Positions 8,461 to 16,598 of a DNA stretch of 64,000 bases are shown here, one piece after another; position 1 is the first letter of the stretch, and each line of letters starts with the position of its first letter. Origin of the DNA: Pseudomonas sp. R5-89-07 (lineage in GTDB: Bacteria; Pseudomonadota; Gammaproteobacteria; Pseudomonadales; Pseudomonadaceae); assembly GCF_003851685.1 (NCBI RefSeq), contig NZ_CP027727.1, positions 1,674,001 to 1,738,000 of the forward strand. The letters run 5' to 3'. Made by a program: the position numbers and the translations under genes. The notes under the pieces are model-generated. The model had not been told where the DNA came from. It was given only the letters and a program-made list of their open reading frames with translations, and ran no database searches.

Positions 8461-9147
8461 TTAGCCCTTGAGCTTTTCCGCAATCCAGATGGTGTGCCGC
8501 GTGCCTTTGTTGCCGTGGGCAAACACCTGCACCTCTTCGGCCTTGAAACCGGCCTTGCGCAGTTTGTCGCTGAACAGTTTGTCGGCGCTGGCCGACCACA
8601 CGGCCAGCACGCCCTTGGGGCGCAGGGCCTTGGCACAGGCGGCCAGGCCACCGGCCGAGTACAGCCAGCTGTTGGCCTTCTGCGTGAGGCCTTCGGGGCC
8701 GTTGTCCACATCGAGCATGATCGCATCGAAACCCTGGGGTTCGGCCTGCAGCACCTTGGCCACGTCGTCCAGGCGGATCACCGTGCGCGGGTCAAGCAAG
8801 GGGCGGCCGGACTTTTCGCCCAGCGGGCCACGGTTCCACTCCACCACACCGGGCACCAGTTCGGCGACGACCACTTCGGCGCTCTTGCCCAGATGCTTGA
8901 GCGCCGAAGCCAGGGTAAACCCCATGCCCAAGCCTCCGATCAACACCCGCGAACCCGGGCGGCCGGCGACTTTGCGGCAGGGAATTTCCGCCAGGGCGTC
9001 TTCGGAACCGTGCATGCGCGTGTTCATCAACTGGCCACCGTCACCGCCCTGGATCTTGATGACGAAATCCTCGCCGTATTCGAACAGGCACAAGGCACCG
9101 CCGTTGTCGGGGATCGGAGTGGTGTCGAGCAGAACGAAACGTTTCAT
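8461..9147 (-). CDS. Spermidine synthase-like methyltransferase-fold protein
   Basis: 228 residues from the ATG at 9147, chosen because MKRFVLLDTTPIP begins the conserved region; an in-frame start at 9201 would add 18 poorly conserved residues. The Rossmann core reads VLIGGLGMGFTLASAL, then VVVAELVPGVVEWNRG (acidic end of strand 2), then DAIMLDVDNGPEGL, as in spermidine synthase-like proteins annotated in Pseudomonas. It lacks the full polyamine-binding N-terminal domain of SpeE, so real aminopropyl transfer is doubtful. It is divergent from the small proline-rich secreted protein gene. Confidence 0.8.
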   Translation of the reverse strand: MKRFVLLDTTPIPDNGGALCLFEYGEDFVIKIQGGDGGQLMNTRMHGSEDALAEIPCRKVAGRPGSRVLIGGLGMGFTLASALKHLGKSAEVVVAELVPGVVEWNRGPLGEKSGRPLLDPRTVIRLDDVAKVLQAEPQGFDAIMLDVDNGPEGLTQKANSWLYSAGGLAACAKALRPKGVLAVWSASADKLFSDKLRKAGFKAEEVQVFAHGNKGTRHTIWIAEKLKG

Positions 9148-9225
9148 GGAAATCTCATTGGGAAGGGCATTCTTGCGCGGTTGGGAGTAGCCTTGTGACA
9201 TTCCGGTCAGGCCATGGAGCCATCG

Positions 9226-9504
9226 ATGAAGTGCAGCATTCTAACGGTCATTGTGCTTGGCGCGCTCACATTGGGTGCGGTGCAGGCGCAGGAGTTGCAA
9301 ACCGTACCGGTCGCACCCGCGCCAACCCCCGGCGCGCCGGGGACGCCAACGCCCACGTTGTACCCGCAGGTCACGCCGCCCGTGGTGCCTAAAACCAACG
9401 GTTCGCCGCCCCTGGCGCCCATCGTGCTGCCGGCGCCGCCCAAGGACCAGACCGTCCCGGCCTTGCAGCAGAACGACAGCAAGCCGAAGACGCCGGGCGG
9501 TTAA
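9226..9504 (+). CDS. Small proline-rich secreted protein
   Basis: 92 residues from the ATG at 9226, which has GGAG at 9216-9219; an upstream ATG at 9214 would add only four residues before the signal peptide. The first 21 residues (MKCSILTVIVLGALTLGAVQA) are a typical signal peptide ending VQA-QE. The mature part is about one quarter proline, with PAPTPGAPGTPTP and PAPPKDQ, and no globular pattern, so it is probably an extended periplasmic or cell-surface linker. I do not recognise a family. It converges with the cyclic-nucleotide-binding gene; the coding ends overlap by four bases. Confidence 0.7.
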   Translation: MKCSILTVIVLGALTLGAVQAQELQTVPVAPAPTPGAPGTPTPTLYPQVTPPVVPKTNGSPPLAPIVLPAPPKDQTVPALQQNDSKPKTPGG

Positions 9505-9974
9505 AACTGTTGCGACAGCAGTTGCCCGTCCGCCATGCGCAAGCGCTTGGACAGGGCGATGGCAATCGCACGAATGATCTTGGCCGCCACCCTGGGCGCT
9601 TCGTTGAGCATTTTTTCCAGCGCGTCCTTGCCCAGGTTCAGCAGCACACAGTCGCTGGCCGCGATGCAACTGGCCGAGCGCCGTTCGCCGTCGAGCACCG
9701 CCATTTCGCCAAAGGCCCGGCCGCTGCGCAGGGTGGCGATGGTCAAGCGTTCGCCGGTGTGGTTGGTTTTCTGCACCGCCACCTGGCCGCTGTGGAGGAT
9801 GCACATGAAGGTGCCGGCATCGCCCTCGAGGAAAATCACTTCGTCCCGGGCAATGCTGCTGATGTTGAAGTAGCCCGCGGCAATATGAAAATCTTCCGGC
9901 AGCAGCGGGTCGAACAGGCCGCAGTCCATCAGCATGTCGCGGATTTCTTGGTTCAGCAGGGTGGGTTCTGACAT
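9501..9974 (-). CDS. Cyclic nucleotide-binding domain protein without DNA-binding domain
   Basis: 157 residues. A single CRP-type beta-roll effector domain holds a good phosphate-binding cassette (GRAFGEMAVLDGERRSAS, about residues 83-100). The earlier beta-roll (DEVIFLEGDAGTFMCILHSG) and a C-terminal helix (RAIAIALSKRLR) are also normal. No helix-turn-helix follows, so it cannot be a CRP-like activator by itself. It may be a cAMP-sensing partner of another protein. A 12-bp perfect stem-loop lies in the gap to ptrB upstream. Confidence 0.85.
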   Translation of the reverse strand: MSEPTLLNQEIRDMLMDCGLFDPLLPEDFHIAAGYFNISSIARDEVIFLEGDAGTFMCILHSGQVAVQKTNHTGERLTIATLRSGRAFGEMAVLDGERRSASCIAASDCVLLNLGKDALEKMLNEAPRVAAKIIRAIAIALSKRLRMADGQLLSQQF

Positions 9975-10002
9975 AGCTGCAATCTTGGTCCATCAATTTG
10001 GT

Positions 10003-10032
10003 AGGCGGTCCTGTGTTCAGACAGGACCGCCT
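10003..10032. other. Perfect 12-bp stem-loop without U-tract
   Basis: AGGCGGTCCTGT (10003-10014), loop GTTCAG, and ACAGGACCGCCT (10021-10032). It sits 10 bases past the ptrB stop on the minus strand and about 28 bases upstream of the downstream gene's start. No T-run follows on either strand, so it is a poor intrinsic terminator but could stabilise the ptrB mRNA end. Confidence 0.75.
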
Positions 10033-10042
10033 GGCTAAGTTC

Positions 10043-12091
10043 CTAAATCACTTCCAGCGCCTTGAACACAAAGGCGTATTCGAGCGCTACGTCACGTAAT
10101 CCCTGGTAGCGACCGCTCATGCCCCCGTGCCCGGCACCCAGCTCGGTCTTGAGCAGCAGCAGGTTGTCGTCGGTCTTGGTGTCGCGCAGCTTGGCTACCC
10201 ACTTGGCCGCTTCCCAGTACTGCACGCGGCTGTCGTTGTAACCGGCAATCACCAGCAGATGCGGGTAGGCCTGGGCACGCACGTTTTCGTACGGCGCATA
10301 CGCCTTGATGCGCGCATACACCTCGGGCTCCTGCGGGTTGCCCCATTCGTCGTACTCGGTGACGGTCAGCGGCAGTTCCGGGTCGAGCATGGTGTTGAGC
10401 ACGTCCACAAACGGCACTTCTGCAATGGCCGCCTGGAACAGCTCCGGACGCTGGTTGAGCACGGCGCCAATCAACAGGCCGCCAGCGCTGCCGCCGCTGA
10501 TCGCCAGTTGCCGGGAGGTGGTCAGGCCCAGGGCAATGAGGTGTTCGGCGCAGGCGATGAAATCGCTGAAGGTGTTCTGTTTGTGTTCCTGCTTGCCGTT
10601 GCGATACCAGGCTTCGCCCAGTTCGCCGCCGCCGCGCACATGGGCGATGGCAAACGCCACGCCACGGTCCAGCAGGCTCAGGCGTGCGTGGGAGAACCAC
10701 GGGTCGAGGCTTTGGCCGTAAGCGCCGTAGCCATACAGGTACAACGGCGTGGGCTTGCCAAGCTGGTCACGCTTGACCACCAGGCTGATCGGCACCTGGG
10801 TGCCGTCGGCGGACGTGGCCCACAGGCGTTGGCTGACGTAGTCGTCGGCATTGAACACACCGAGTACCGGGGTTTGCTTGAGCACCTGTTGGGCACCGCT
10901 GGCCAGCTCCAGTTGGCGCACCTGGGCCGGGCGGTTCAGGGCTTCATAGCGCAGTCGGATCTTGTCGCTGGCAAATTCCAGGCTGTTCTGTACGTAGAGG
11001 CTGTAAGCCGCGTCGGGCAATTCCACGCGGTAGGCCGGCACGCCCTGAGGGTGCACTTCGATCACCGGCAGGCCGCCAATGCGCAGGCTCAAGGTCATGG
11101 CGCTGGCGTTCAGGCTGACGCCGTCCAGCATCACCTCGTCGCTGTGGGGGATCAGGTTCTGCCAGTCGGTTTCGGTGGGTACCGTGCCCGTGTCGGCGGC
11201 GACGAACAGCGCGTAGTTGATACCGTCGCGGTTGCTGCGGATAAACCAGGTCCACTGGCCGTTCAGCTGGCCGTGATCGACATCGTATTCGTGGTCTTCC
11301 ACCCGCGGCGCCAGGCAGGTGAAACCCAGGTGCGGCTGGTCGGCATCCAGTGCCCAGATTTCGCTGGTGGTCTTGCTGCCCAGGGCCAGCAGCAACTGGC
11401 GCTCGGAACTGGAGCGGTAGCAATGCAGGAAGAAACGTCCGTCGGGTTCGTGGAACACTTCCTGCGCCGCCGTGCCGTCCAGGCGGTAGCGATAGAGTTT
11501 GTGCGGGCGATGGGTGTCGTCCAGTTCGCCGAAGAACAGCGTGAGGCTGTCGTTGGCCCAGGTCATGCTGCCGTCGCAGTTTTCGAACGCCAGTTCACTG
11601 ACCTTGTCGGTCGCCAATTCCTTCACGTACAGGGTGAAGATCTCTTCACCGCTGGTGTCGAGGCTGTAGGCCAGGCGCTGATGGTCGGGGCTGATGCTGA
11701 ATGCGCCGAGGGAGAAAAAGCCGCCATTGGCCAGCACGTTCGGGTCCAGCAGCAGCTCTTCGCTGCTCTCATCCACTTGGTTGCTGTCATCGGCCGGGCG
11801 GCGGCAGCGGTAGTGGCGCGCGTATTCGTCACCGGCGGTGGTGCGGGTGTAATACAGATACGGGCCCCAGGGGGAGGGCAGGGACAAGTCGGTTTCCTGG
11901 ATGCGGCCCTTGATTTCTTCGAACAGGCTCTCGCGCAGCGCCTGCTGGTCGGCGAGCTGTGCCTCCTGCCAGGCGTTCTCGGCCTTGAGGTAATCGAGGA
12001 CTTCGCTGCTATCACGTTCCTGCAGCCAGGCGTATGGGTCTGGGTCTGGGCCTGGGGCCTTGCGGGCAATCGGTGCGGTCGAAATAGGCAT
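10043..12091 (-). CDS. ptrB: Oligopeptidase B (S9 prolyl oligopeptidase family)
   Basis: 682 residues from the ATG at 12091 (MPISTAPIARKAPGP), close to the roughly 686 of E. coli PtrB. A seven-bladed beta-propeller N-terminal part is followed by an alpha/beta hydrolase domain. The catalytic Ser lies in SGGSAGG (Ser535), the Asp in AGYNDSRVQYW and the His in ELGAGHGGMSGR. The enzyme cuts short peptides after Arg or Lys in the cytoplasm. No signal peptide is seen. An in-frame longer start at 12157 is unlikely because it would overlap the promoter region of the divergent membrane-protein gene. Confidence 0.93.
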   Translation of the reverse strand: MPISTAPIARKAPGPDPDPYAWLQERDSSEVLDYLKAENAWQEAQLADQQALRESLFEEIKGRIQETDLSLPSPWGPYLYYTRTTAGDEYARHYRCRRPADDSNQVDESSEELLLDPNVLANGGFFSLGAFSISPDHQRLAYSLDTSGEEIFTLYVKELATDKVSELAFENCDGSMTWANDSLTLFFGELDDTHRPHKLYRYRLDGTAAQEVFHEPDGRFFLHCYRSSSERQLLLALGSKTTSEIWALDADQPHLGFTCLAPRVEDHEYDVDHGQLNGQWTWFIRSNRDGINYALFVAADTGTVPTETDWQNLIPHSDEVMLDGVSLNASAMTLSLRIGGLPVIEVHPQGVPAYRVELPDAAYSLYVQNSLEFASDKIRLRYEALNRPAQVRQLELASGAQQVLKQTPVLGVFNADDYVSQRLWATSADGTQVPISLVVKRDQLGKPTPLYLYGYGAYGQSLDPWFSHARLSLLDRGVAFAIAHVRGGGELGEAWYRNGKQEHKQNTFSDFIACAEHLIALGLTTSRQLAISGGSAGGLLIGAVLNQRPELFQAAIAEVPFVDVLNTMLDPELPLTVTEYDEWGNPQEPEVYARIKAYAPYENVRAQAYPHLLVIAGYNDSRVQYWEAAKWVAKLRDTKTDDNLLLLKTELGAGHGGMSGRYQGLRDVALEYAFVFKALEVI

Positions 12092-12181
12092 GGATAATTC
12101 TCTATCTGGCGGACGGTGGCCGGCATTGCAGCCGCGACACGCAAAAGCCGTTATCATAGCCGCCTCTTTGCCAGCCTTGCC

Positions 12182-12643
12182 ATGGACACCATGACCGAGA
12201 ACGACTATCTGACCGCTTGGGGCCTTTACGCCTTCGCCGCTTTGGGCTGCCTGTTGGTGTGGTGGCGCATGACCCGCTGGATCTGGCGCTGGCTGCGCGA
12301 GCCGTTGCAGTTACTGATGGCGGTGCTGTTACTCAGCCCCACCATCGTCGACCCGATCAAGACCCAGTTCGCCCCGGCCGTGGCGATCACGGCCCTGGAC
12401 CTGCTGCTCAAGGTCGGCAATAACGCCTGGCGCGCCATCTCCGATCTGTTCATGTACACGATGATCGTGTTCGGGCTGTACATCGTGTTCGTGTTGATCC
12501 GCTGGCCTATCGAGCGCGCCGCCAAGGCCCGTCGCGAGCGCAAGGCTGCCACGGATGCCGCGTTGGCCGCCGAGCCGGAAGAAGACGAACCCTTCCGTCG
12601 CCCGGCGCCCACTGGTGGCATGCGGGTCGAACCGCGCCTTTAA
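12182..12643 (+). CDS. Hypothetical inner-membrane protein
   Basis: 153 residues from the ATG at 12182 (a second ATG at 12191 is possible; neither has a clear Shine-Dalgarno). Membrane segments are visible near residues 12-27 (YAFAALGCLLVWW), 38-52 (LQLLMAVLLLSP) and 93-110 (YTMIVFGLYIVFVLI). A basic then acidic cytoplasmic tail follows (RERKAATD, EPEEDEPFRRP). I do not recognise a characterised family. Conservation beside ptrB and the amidotransferase is likely in Pseudomonas, but that is recall, not measured. Confidence 0.7.
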   Translation: MDTMTENDYLTAWGLYAFAALGCLLVWWRMTRWIWRWLREPLQLLMAVLLLSPTIVDPIKTQFAPAVAITALDLLLKVGNNAWRAISDLFMYTMIVFGLYIVFVLIRWPIERAAKARRERKAATDAALAAEPEEDEPFRRPAPTGGMRVEPRL

Positions 12644-12673
12644 CGTTGTCCGCCCTGCAGCGAGAGCCCTGGC

Positions 12674-13450
12674 ATGTGTGAATTATTGGGCATGAGTGCC
12701 AACGTCCCCACCGATATCGTGTTCAGCTTCACCGGGCTGATGCAGCGGGGTGGGCGCACCGGCCCGCACCGCGACGGCTGGGGCATCGCCTTCTACGAAG
12801 GCCGTGGCCTGAGGTTGTTCCAGGACCCGGCGGCGAGCAGCGAGTCGGAAGTCGCGCTGCTGGTGCAGCGTTACCCCATCAAGAGCGAAGTGGTGATCGG
12901 CCATATCCGCCAGGCCAACGTCGGCAAGGTGAGCCTGGCCAACACCCATCCGTTCGTGCGCGAACTGTGGGGGCGCAACTGGTGTTTTGCGCACAATGGC
13001 CAACTGGCGGACTTCAACCCCCGCGCCACCTTCTACCGGCCCGTCGGCGACACCGACAGCGAAGCGGCGTTCTGCGACCTGCTTAACCGCGTGCGCGAAG
13101 CCTTTCCGGAGCCGGTGGACATCGAGCAGATGCTGCCGGACCTGATCGCCGCCTGTGCCGAATACCGCAGCAAGGGCGTGTTCAACTGCCTGCTCAGCGA
13201 TGGCGACTGGCTGTTTTGCTACTGTTCGACCAAGCTCGCGCAGATTACCCGACGCGCGCCGTTTGGCCCGGCCCGCTTGAAAGATGTCGACGTGATCGTG
13301 GATTTCCAGGCCGAAACCACCCCTAATGACGTAGTGACGGTGATCGCCACCGAGCCGTTGACCGACAACGAAAACTGGACCCGCTACGAGCCGGGCCAAT
13401 GGAGCCTGTGGCGGCGCGGTGAATGCGTCAGCCAGGGCGTTACCGAATAA
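12674..13450 (+). CDS. Class II glutamine amidotransferase (YafJ-like)
   Basis: 258 residues. The N-terminal nucleophile Cys2 follows the start Met directly ([12 protein letters not shown]), as required for Ntn-type glutaminases. Other glutaminase features are [12 protein letters not shown], the [12 protein letters not shown] segment and the [13 protein letters not shown] stretch that binds glutamine. No synthase domain is attached, so the ammonia acceptor is unknown. It matches the YafJ/GATase_4 group. It is followed 10 bases later by the DUF2937 gene and probably transcribed with it. Confidence 0.9.
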   Translation: MCELLGMSANVPTDIVFSFTGLMQRGGRTGPHRDGWGIAFYEGRGLRLFQDPAASSESEVALLVQRYPIKSEVVIGHIRQANVGKVSLANTHPFVRELWGRNWCFAHNGQLADFNPRATFYRPVGDTDSEAAFCDLLNRVREAFPEPVDIEQMLPDLIAACAEYRSKGVFNCLLSDGDWLFCYCSTKLAQITRRAPFGPARLKDVDVIVDFQAETTPNDVVTVIATEPLTDNENWTRYEPGQWSLWRRGECVSQGVTE

Positions 13451-13460
13451 GGAATCGACC

Positions 13461-14003
13461 ATGTTGCTCAGTTATCTGCGGTTGGTGCTGTTTGCCATTG
13501 GCTTGTTGGTTGGCGTGCAAGTGCCGGGGTTTATCAACGATTACGCCAAGCGCGTCGAAGCCCACCTGATCGAGGCCCAGACCGGCCTGCGCGGGTTTGA
13601 GTCCACCGCGCAGCAGTTCTTCAACGGTGACCTGCAAGCCCTGGTGGCACATTACCGCGCCAGCGATGACCCGGTGTTCCAGAGCGACGCCAGCAGCCTG
13701 GGTGCGATGCTTGATCGCCAGGTGGAGCTGGACAAGCAATTCCAGGCCATGCAAGGCCCCTGGTACATCCGCGCCCTGCAAGTGGCGGTGGCTGCCGATC
13801 CGGATATCCGCCTGGAAACCTGGAATGGCTACAGCTACCAGATCCTGTTGACGCCCGAAGCCATGGGCTGGGGCCTGGGCGGGGCGATGCTGTTGTCGTT
13901 CGGCATCGAATGCCTGTATCGACTGATTGACTGGGTGGTACTGGGCGGCCGGCGCCTGCGCCAGAGCCGGCCGATCGAAGAGCGGGATTTGAAAGGCCTC
14001 TAA
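13461..14003 (+). CDS. DUF2937 family membrane protein
   Basis: 180 residues from the ATG at 13461 with TAAGGA just upstream. A hydrophobic helix opens the protein (YLRLVLFAIGLLVGVQV), followed by a long periplasmic helical region with GPWYIRALQVA, and a second membrane helix near residues 134-150 (WGLGGAMLLSFGIECLY). This arrangement fits DUF2937, a proteobacterial family of unknown role. It is co-transcribed with the glutamine amidotransferase; the reason for that pairing is not known to me. Confidence 0.8.
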   Translation: MLLSYLRLVLFAIGLLVGVQVPGFINDYAKRVEAHLIEAQTGLRGFESTAQQFFNGDLQALVAHYRASDDPVFQSDASSLGAMLDRQVELDKQFQAMQGPWYIRALQVAVAADPDIRLETWNGYSYQILLTPEAMGWGLGGAMLLSFGIECLYRLIDWVVLGGRRLRQSRPIEERDLKGL

Positions 14004-14020
14004 ACCTTCACTCAATCCAA

Positions 14021-14048
14021 TGTGGGAGGGGGCTTGCCCCCTCCCACA
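14021..14048. repeat. Collapsed REP palindrome
   Basis: A 28-bp palindrome made of the outer half of a left arm (TGTGGGAGGGGGCTTG) joined straight to the outer half of a right arm (CCCCCTCCCACA). The inner spacer of a standard doublet is missing. Confidence 0.9.
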
Positions 14049-14064
14049 TTTGTATCCGGTTCAT

Positions 14065-14979
14065 TCAATGGCTCAGCACCATCCGCGCTTCGCCGACCTC
14101 CTCGGCATAGCGGGCAACGACGGTCTGGCACAACCCCACAATCTCCTCCACCAGTTCCACCCCGACCCGCCACGACACCACCACCTGCAGGTTCGGCAGT
14201 TTCTGCGCCATCGGCAGCATCACCAATTCCCCCCTCGCCAGTTCCTCACTCACCAGCACCGGCGGCAGCGCGCCAATGCCGAAACCATCGCGCAGCAAAC
14301 GAGTGATGGCTGATACCGAGTTAACACAATTCATCCGCGGCGCGGCGACGCCATTGGCCTGCATCAGGCTCAGCACATCCTGGTGCGGATGGGAGTTTTT
14401 CGAGTAGGTGATGATGCGTTCCTGAGCCAATTCGGCGAGGGACGCGTAATCGCGGTTGTAGATCGAGTGGCTGGCGACAATCCAGGCCATGGGATGGCTG
14501 GCCAATTCCAGGCTGCGGACGGTTTCGAGGCGCAGCAGGTCGGTTTGCAGGATCAGGTCGAGGAAGCCTTTTTGCAGCTGATCGCTTAAATTCAGTGCGG
14601 TATCGGCGACCAGCTCGATTTCCACCAGCGGGTACAGGTTCATCAACTCGGCGACCAACGGGCTCAGCCAGGTGTGGATCACGGTGTCCATCGCGCCGAT
14701 GCGAATCCGTCCGACTTTGCTGCTGGTGGTTTCCAGCGACTGCTTCAAGCCCTGCATGGTCACCATCATCTGCTCGGCATAATCGAGCACCTTCAAGCCT
14801 TCCGGGGTCAGGCTGACGCCGCGCGAATCGCGCAGGAACAGCTTGACCCCCAACTCGCTTTCCAGCACGGCAATACGGCTGGAAATCGAAGCCTGGGTGG
14901 TGAACAGTTTTTCGGCGGTCAGGCGGAAACTCTTGAGCTTGGCCACCCAGACGAAGGTTTCGAGGAACTTCAAATTCAT
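14065..14979 (-). CDS. LysR-family transcriptional regulator, likely of pxpABC
   Basis: 304 residues. The N-terminal winged helix-turn-helix (MNLKFLETFVWVAKLKSFRL, then LFTTQASISSRIAVLESELG) is typical, with FLRDSRGVSLTPEGLKVLDYA closing it. The effector domain follows (KVGRIRIGAMDTVIHTWLSPL). It is divergent from the pxpA-pxpB-pxpC operon with 177 bases between starts, the usual layout for a LysR regulator and its target. That it responds to 5-oxoproline or a related amide is inference. The ATG at 14979 is the conserved start. Confidence 0.92.
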   Translation of the reverse strand: MNLKFLETFVWVAKLKSFRLTAEKLFTTQASISSRIAVLESELGVKLFLRDSRGVSLTPEGLKVLDYAEQMMVTMQGLKQSLETTSSKVGRIRIGAMDTVIHTWLSPLVAELMNLYPLVEIELVADTALNLSDQLQKGFLDLILQTDLLRLETVRSLELASHPMAWIVASHSIYNRDYASLAELAQERIITYSKNSHPHQDVLSLMQANGVAAPRMNCVNSVSAITRLLRDGFGIGALPPVLVSEELARGELVMLPMAQKLPNLQVVVSWRVGVELVEEIVGLCQTVVARYAEEVGEARMVLSH

Positions 14980-15129
14980 GGGATCAACTTTTTCTTATGC
15001 TTGGATCGGTTTTTATTAGTTGGACGCCGCACCGGGCCAGCGCCAAAAATCGAAGCGTTCCACGATAAGCGTCGTTGGGTTTGAGGACAACATCGTTGCG
15101 AGATGTTGGTAAAAGATCCCACACTACAA

Positions 15130-15137
15130 AAAAACAA
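15130..15137 (+). promoter_or_regulatory. Crc/Hfq-type CA motif before pxpA
   Basis: AAAAACAA fits the AANAANAA catabolite-activity motif that Hfq/Crc bind in Pseudomonas mRNAs. It lies six bases upstream of the AGGAG of pxpA inside the run ACAAAAAAACAAAG. Repression by Crc when preferred carbon is present is inference. Confidence 0.5.
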
Positions 15138-15156
15138 AGCCTACAGGAGCGACCCC

Positions 15157-15897
15157 GTGAGCCGCCTGCTATTGAATTGCGACATCGGCGAGAGTTTTGG
15201 CAACTGGACGATGGGTCTGGACGCCGAAGTCATGCCGTTCATCGATTGCGCCAACGTGGCCTGCGGCTTCCATGCCGGCGACCCGAGCATCATGCGCAAG
15301 ACCGTCAGCCTGGCGCTCAAGCACGGCGTAAAGATAGGCGCACACCCGGCCTACCAGGACCTGCAGGGGTTCGGGCGACGCTCCATGAATTACACGCCCC
15401 AGGAAATCCAGGACCTGCTGCACTACCAGATCGGTGCGCTGGATGGGATCTGCCGGGCACAAGGTGGTCGCGTCAGTTACGTGAAACCCCATGGCGCGAT
15501 GTACAACGACATGATGGCCAACCCCGCACAGCTGCGCGCGGTGATCCAGTCCGTGGCCGCTTACGGCGACCTGCCGCTGATGGTGCTGGCCATGCGCGAC
15601 AACAGCGCGGCCCAGGCCTTGGCTGATGAATTCGGCGTGAGCCTGTGGTTCGAAGCCTTTGCCGACCGCGCTTATGACAGCAAGGGCCATCTGGTTTCGC
15701 GCCAGTTGCCGGGCGCGGTGCACCATGATGCCGAGACCATCGTCAACCAGGCGGTGACCCTCTCCCGTGGCGAGGCGCTGACCGCCAGCGATGGCAGTGC
15801 GCTGGTGCTGCAAGCCAACACCTTGTGCGTCCACGGTGATAACGCCAGTTCGGTGGCGGCGGTGCAGCGTATCCGCCAGGCGTTGAAGCCAGCATGA
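15157..15897 (+). CDS. pxpA: 5-oxoprolinase subunit PxpA (LamB/YcsF family)
   Basis: 246 residues from the GTG at 15157, which has AGGAG at 15144-15148. An ATG at 15103 would add 18 residues not expected in the family. Signatures are [49 protein letters not shown] and [12 protein letters not shown]. PxpA works with PxpB and PxpC to open 5-oxoproline (pyroglutamate) to glutamate using ATP, a damage-repair and salvage step. The stop overlaps the pxpB ATG (ATGA), so the operon is translationally coupled. Confidence 0.95.
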   Translation: MSRLLLNCDIGESFGNWTMGLDAEVMPFIDCANVACGFHAGDPSIMRKTVSLALKHGVKIGAHPAYQDLQGFGRRSMNYTPQEIQDLLHYQIGALDGICRAQGGRVSYVKPHGAMYNDMMANPAQLRAVIQSVAAYGDLPLMVLAMRDNSAAQALADEFGVSLWFEAFADRAYDSKGHLVSRQLPGAVHHDAETIVNQAVTLSRGEALTASDGSALVLQANTLCVHGDNASSVAAVQRIRQALKPA

Positions 15898-16598
15898 AGC
15901 TACGGATTGAAGTGGTGGCCATCGACTGCCTGATGGTGCGGCTGTTCGATGAGATTGCCGAAGCCAACATGCCGTGGATGCTCGCCGCCACCCAGCGCCT
16001 GCGCAGCGGGTTTGGCAGTGCCTTGGTCGACCTGGTGCCGTCCTACACCACCCTGATGGTGCATTACGACCTCGCCGCGCTGGACCCGGCCCAGGCACGG
16101 GCACTGATCGACCAGGCGCTGACCGGCTTGCAGCCCCAGGCCTCGGGCGCTGGCCGCTGCCACGTACTGCCGGTCTGGTACGACCTGAGCGTCGGCCCGG
16201 AACTGACGTTGCTGGCCCAGCGCAGCGGGCTGGCGGTGGCTGAAGTGATTCGCCGCCACAGCACCCATACCTATCAAGTGTTTGCCCTCGGTTTCGCCCC
16301 CGGTTTCGCCTTTATGGGGCTGGTGGACGAGATCCTCGCCACGCCGCGCCTCAATACCCCGCGTAAGCGCGTGGCGGCCGGCAGCGTGGGGATTGCCGAG
16401 CGGCAAACCGCTGCCTACCCGGTGGTGTCCCCCGGTGGCTGGAACCTGATCGGGCGCACCCCGGCCAAACTGTTTGACCGCGAGCGTGACGGTTACAGCC
16501 TGATGCAGCCGGGCGACACGGTGCGTTTCGAGGCGGTCGGCCATGCGGAGTTCATCAACCTGGGAGGCGATGACACGCCTTTGGAGGCGCAGGCATGA
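15894..16598 (+). CDS. pxpB: 5-oxoprolinase subunit PxpB (KipI/AHS1 family)
   Basis: 234 residues of the carboxyltransferase domain, subdomain C/D (AHS1) family, often called KipI. Conserved stretches are [49 protein letters not shown] and [11 protein letters not shown]. It overlaps pxpA at ATGA and pxpC at its own end, giving a tight pxpABC operon. In this operon context it is a subunit of ATP-dependent 5-oxoprolinase, not a kinase inhibitor as the old KipI name suggests. Confidence 0.94.
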   Translation: MKLRIEVVAIDCLMVRLFDEIAEANMPWMLAATQRLRSGFGSALVDLVPSYTTLMVHYDLAALDPAQARALIDQALTGLQPQASGAGRCHVLPVWYDLSVGPELTLLAQRSGLAVAEVIRRHSTHTYQVFALGFAPGFAFMGLVDEILATPRLNTPRKRVAAGSVGIAERQTAAYPVVSPGGWNLIGRTPAKLFDRERDGYSLMQPGDTVRFEAVGHAEFINLGGDDTPLEAQA

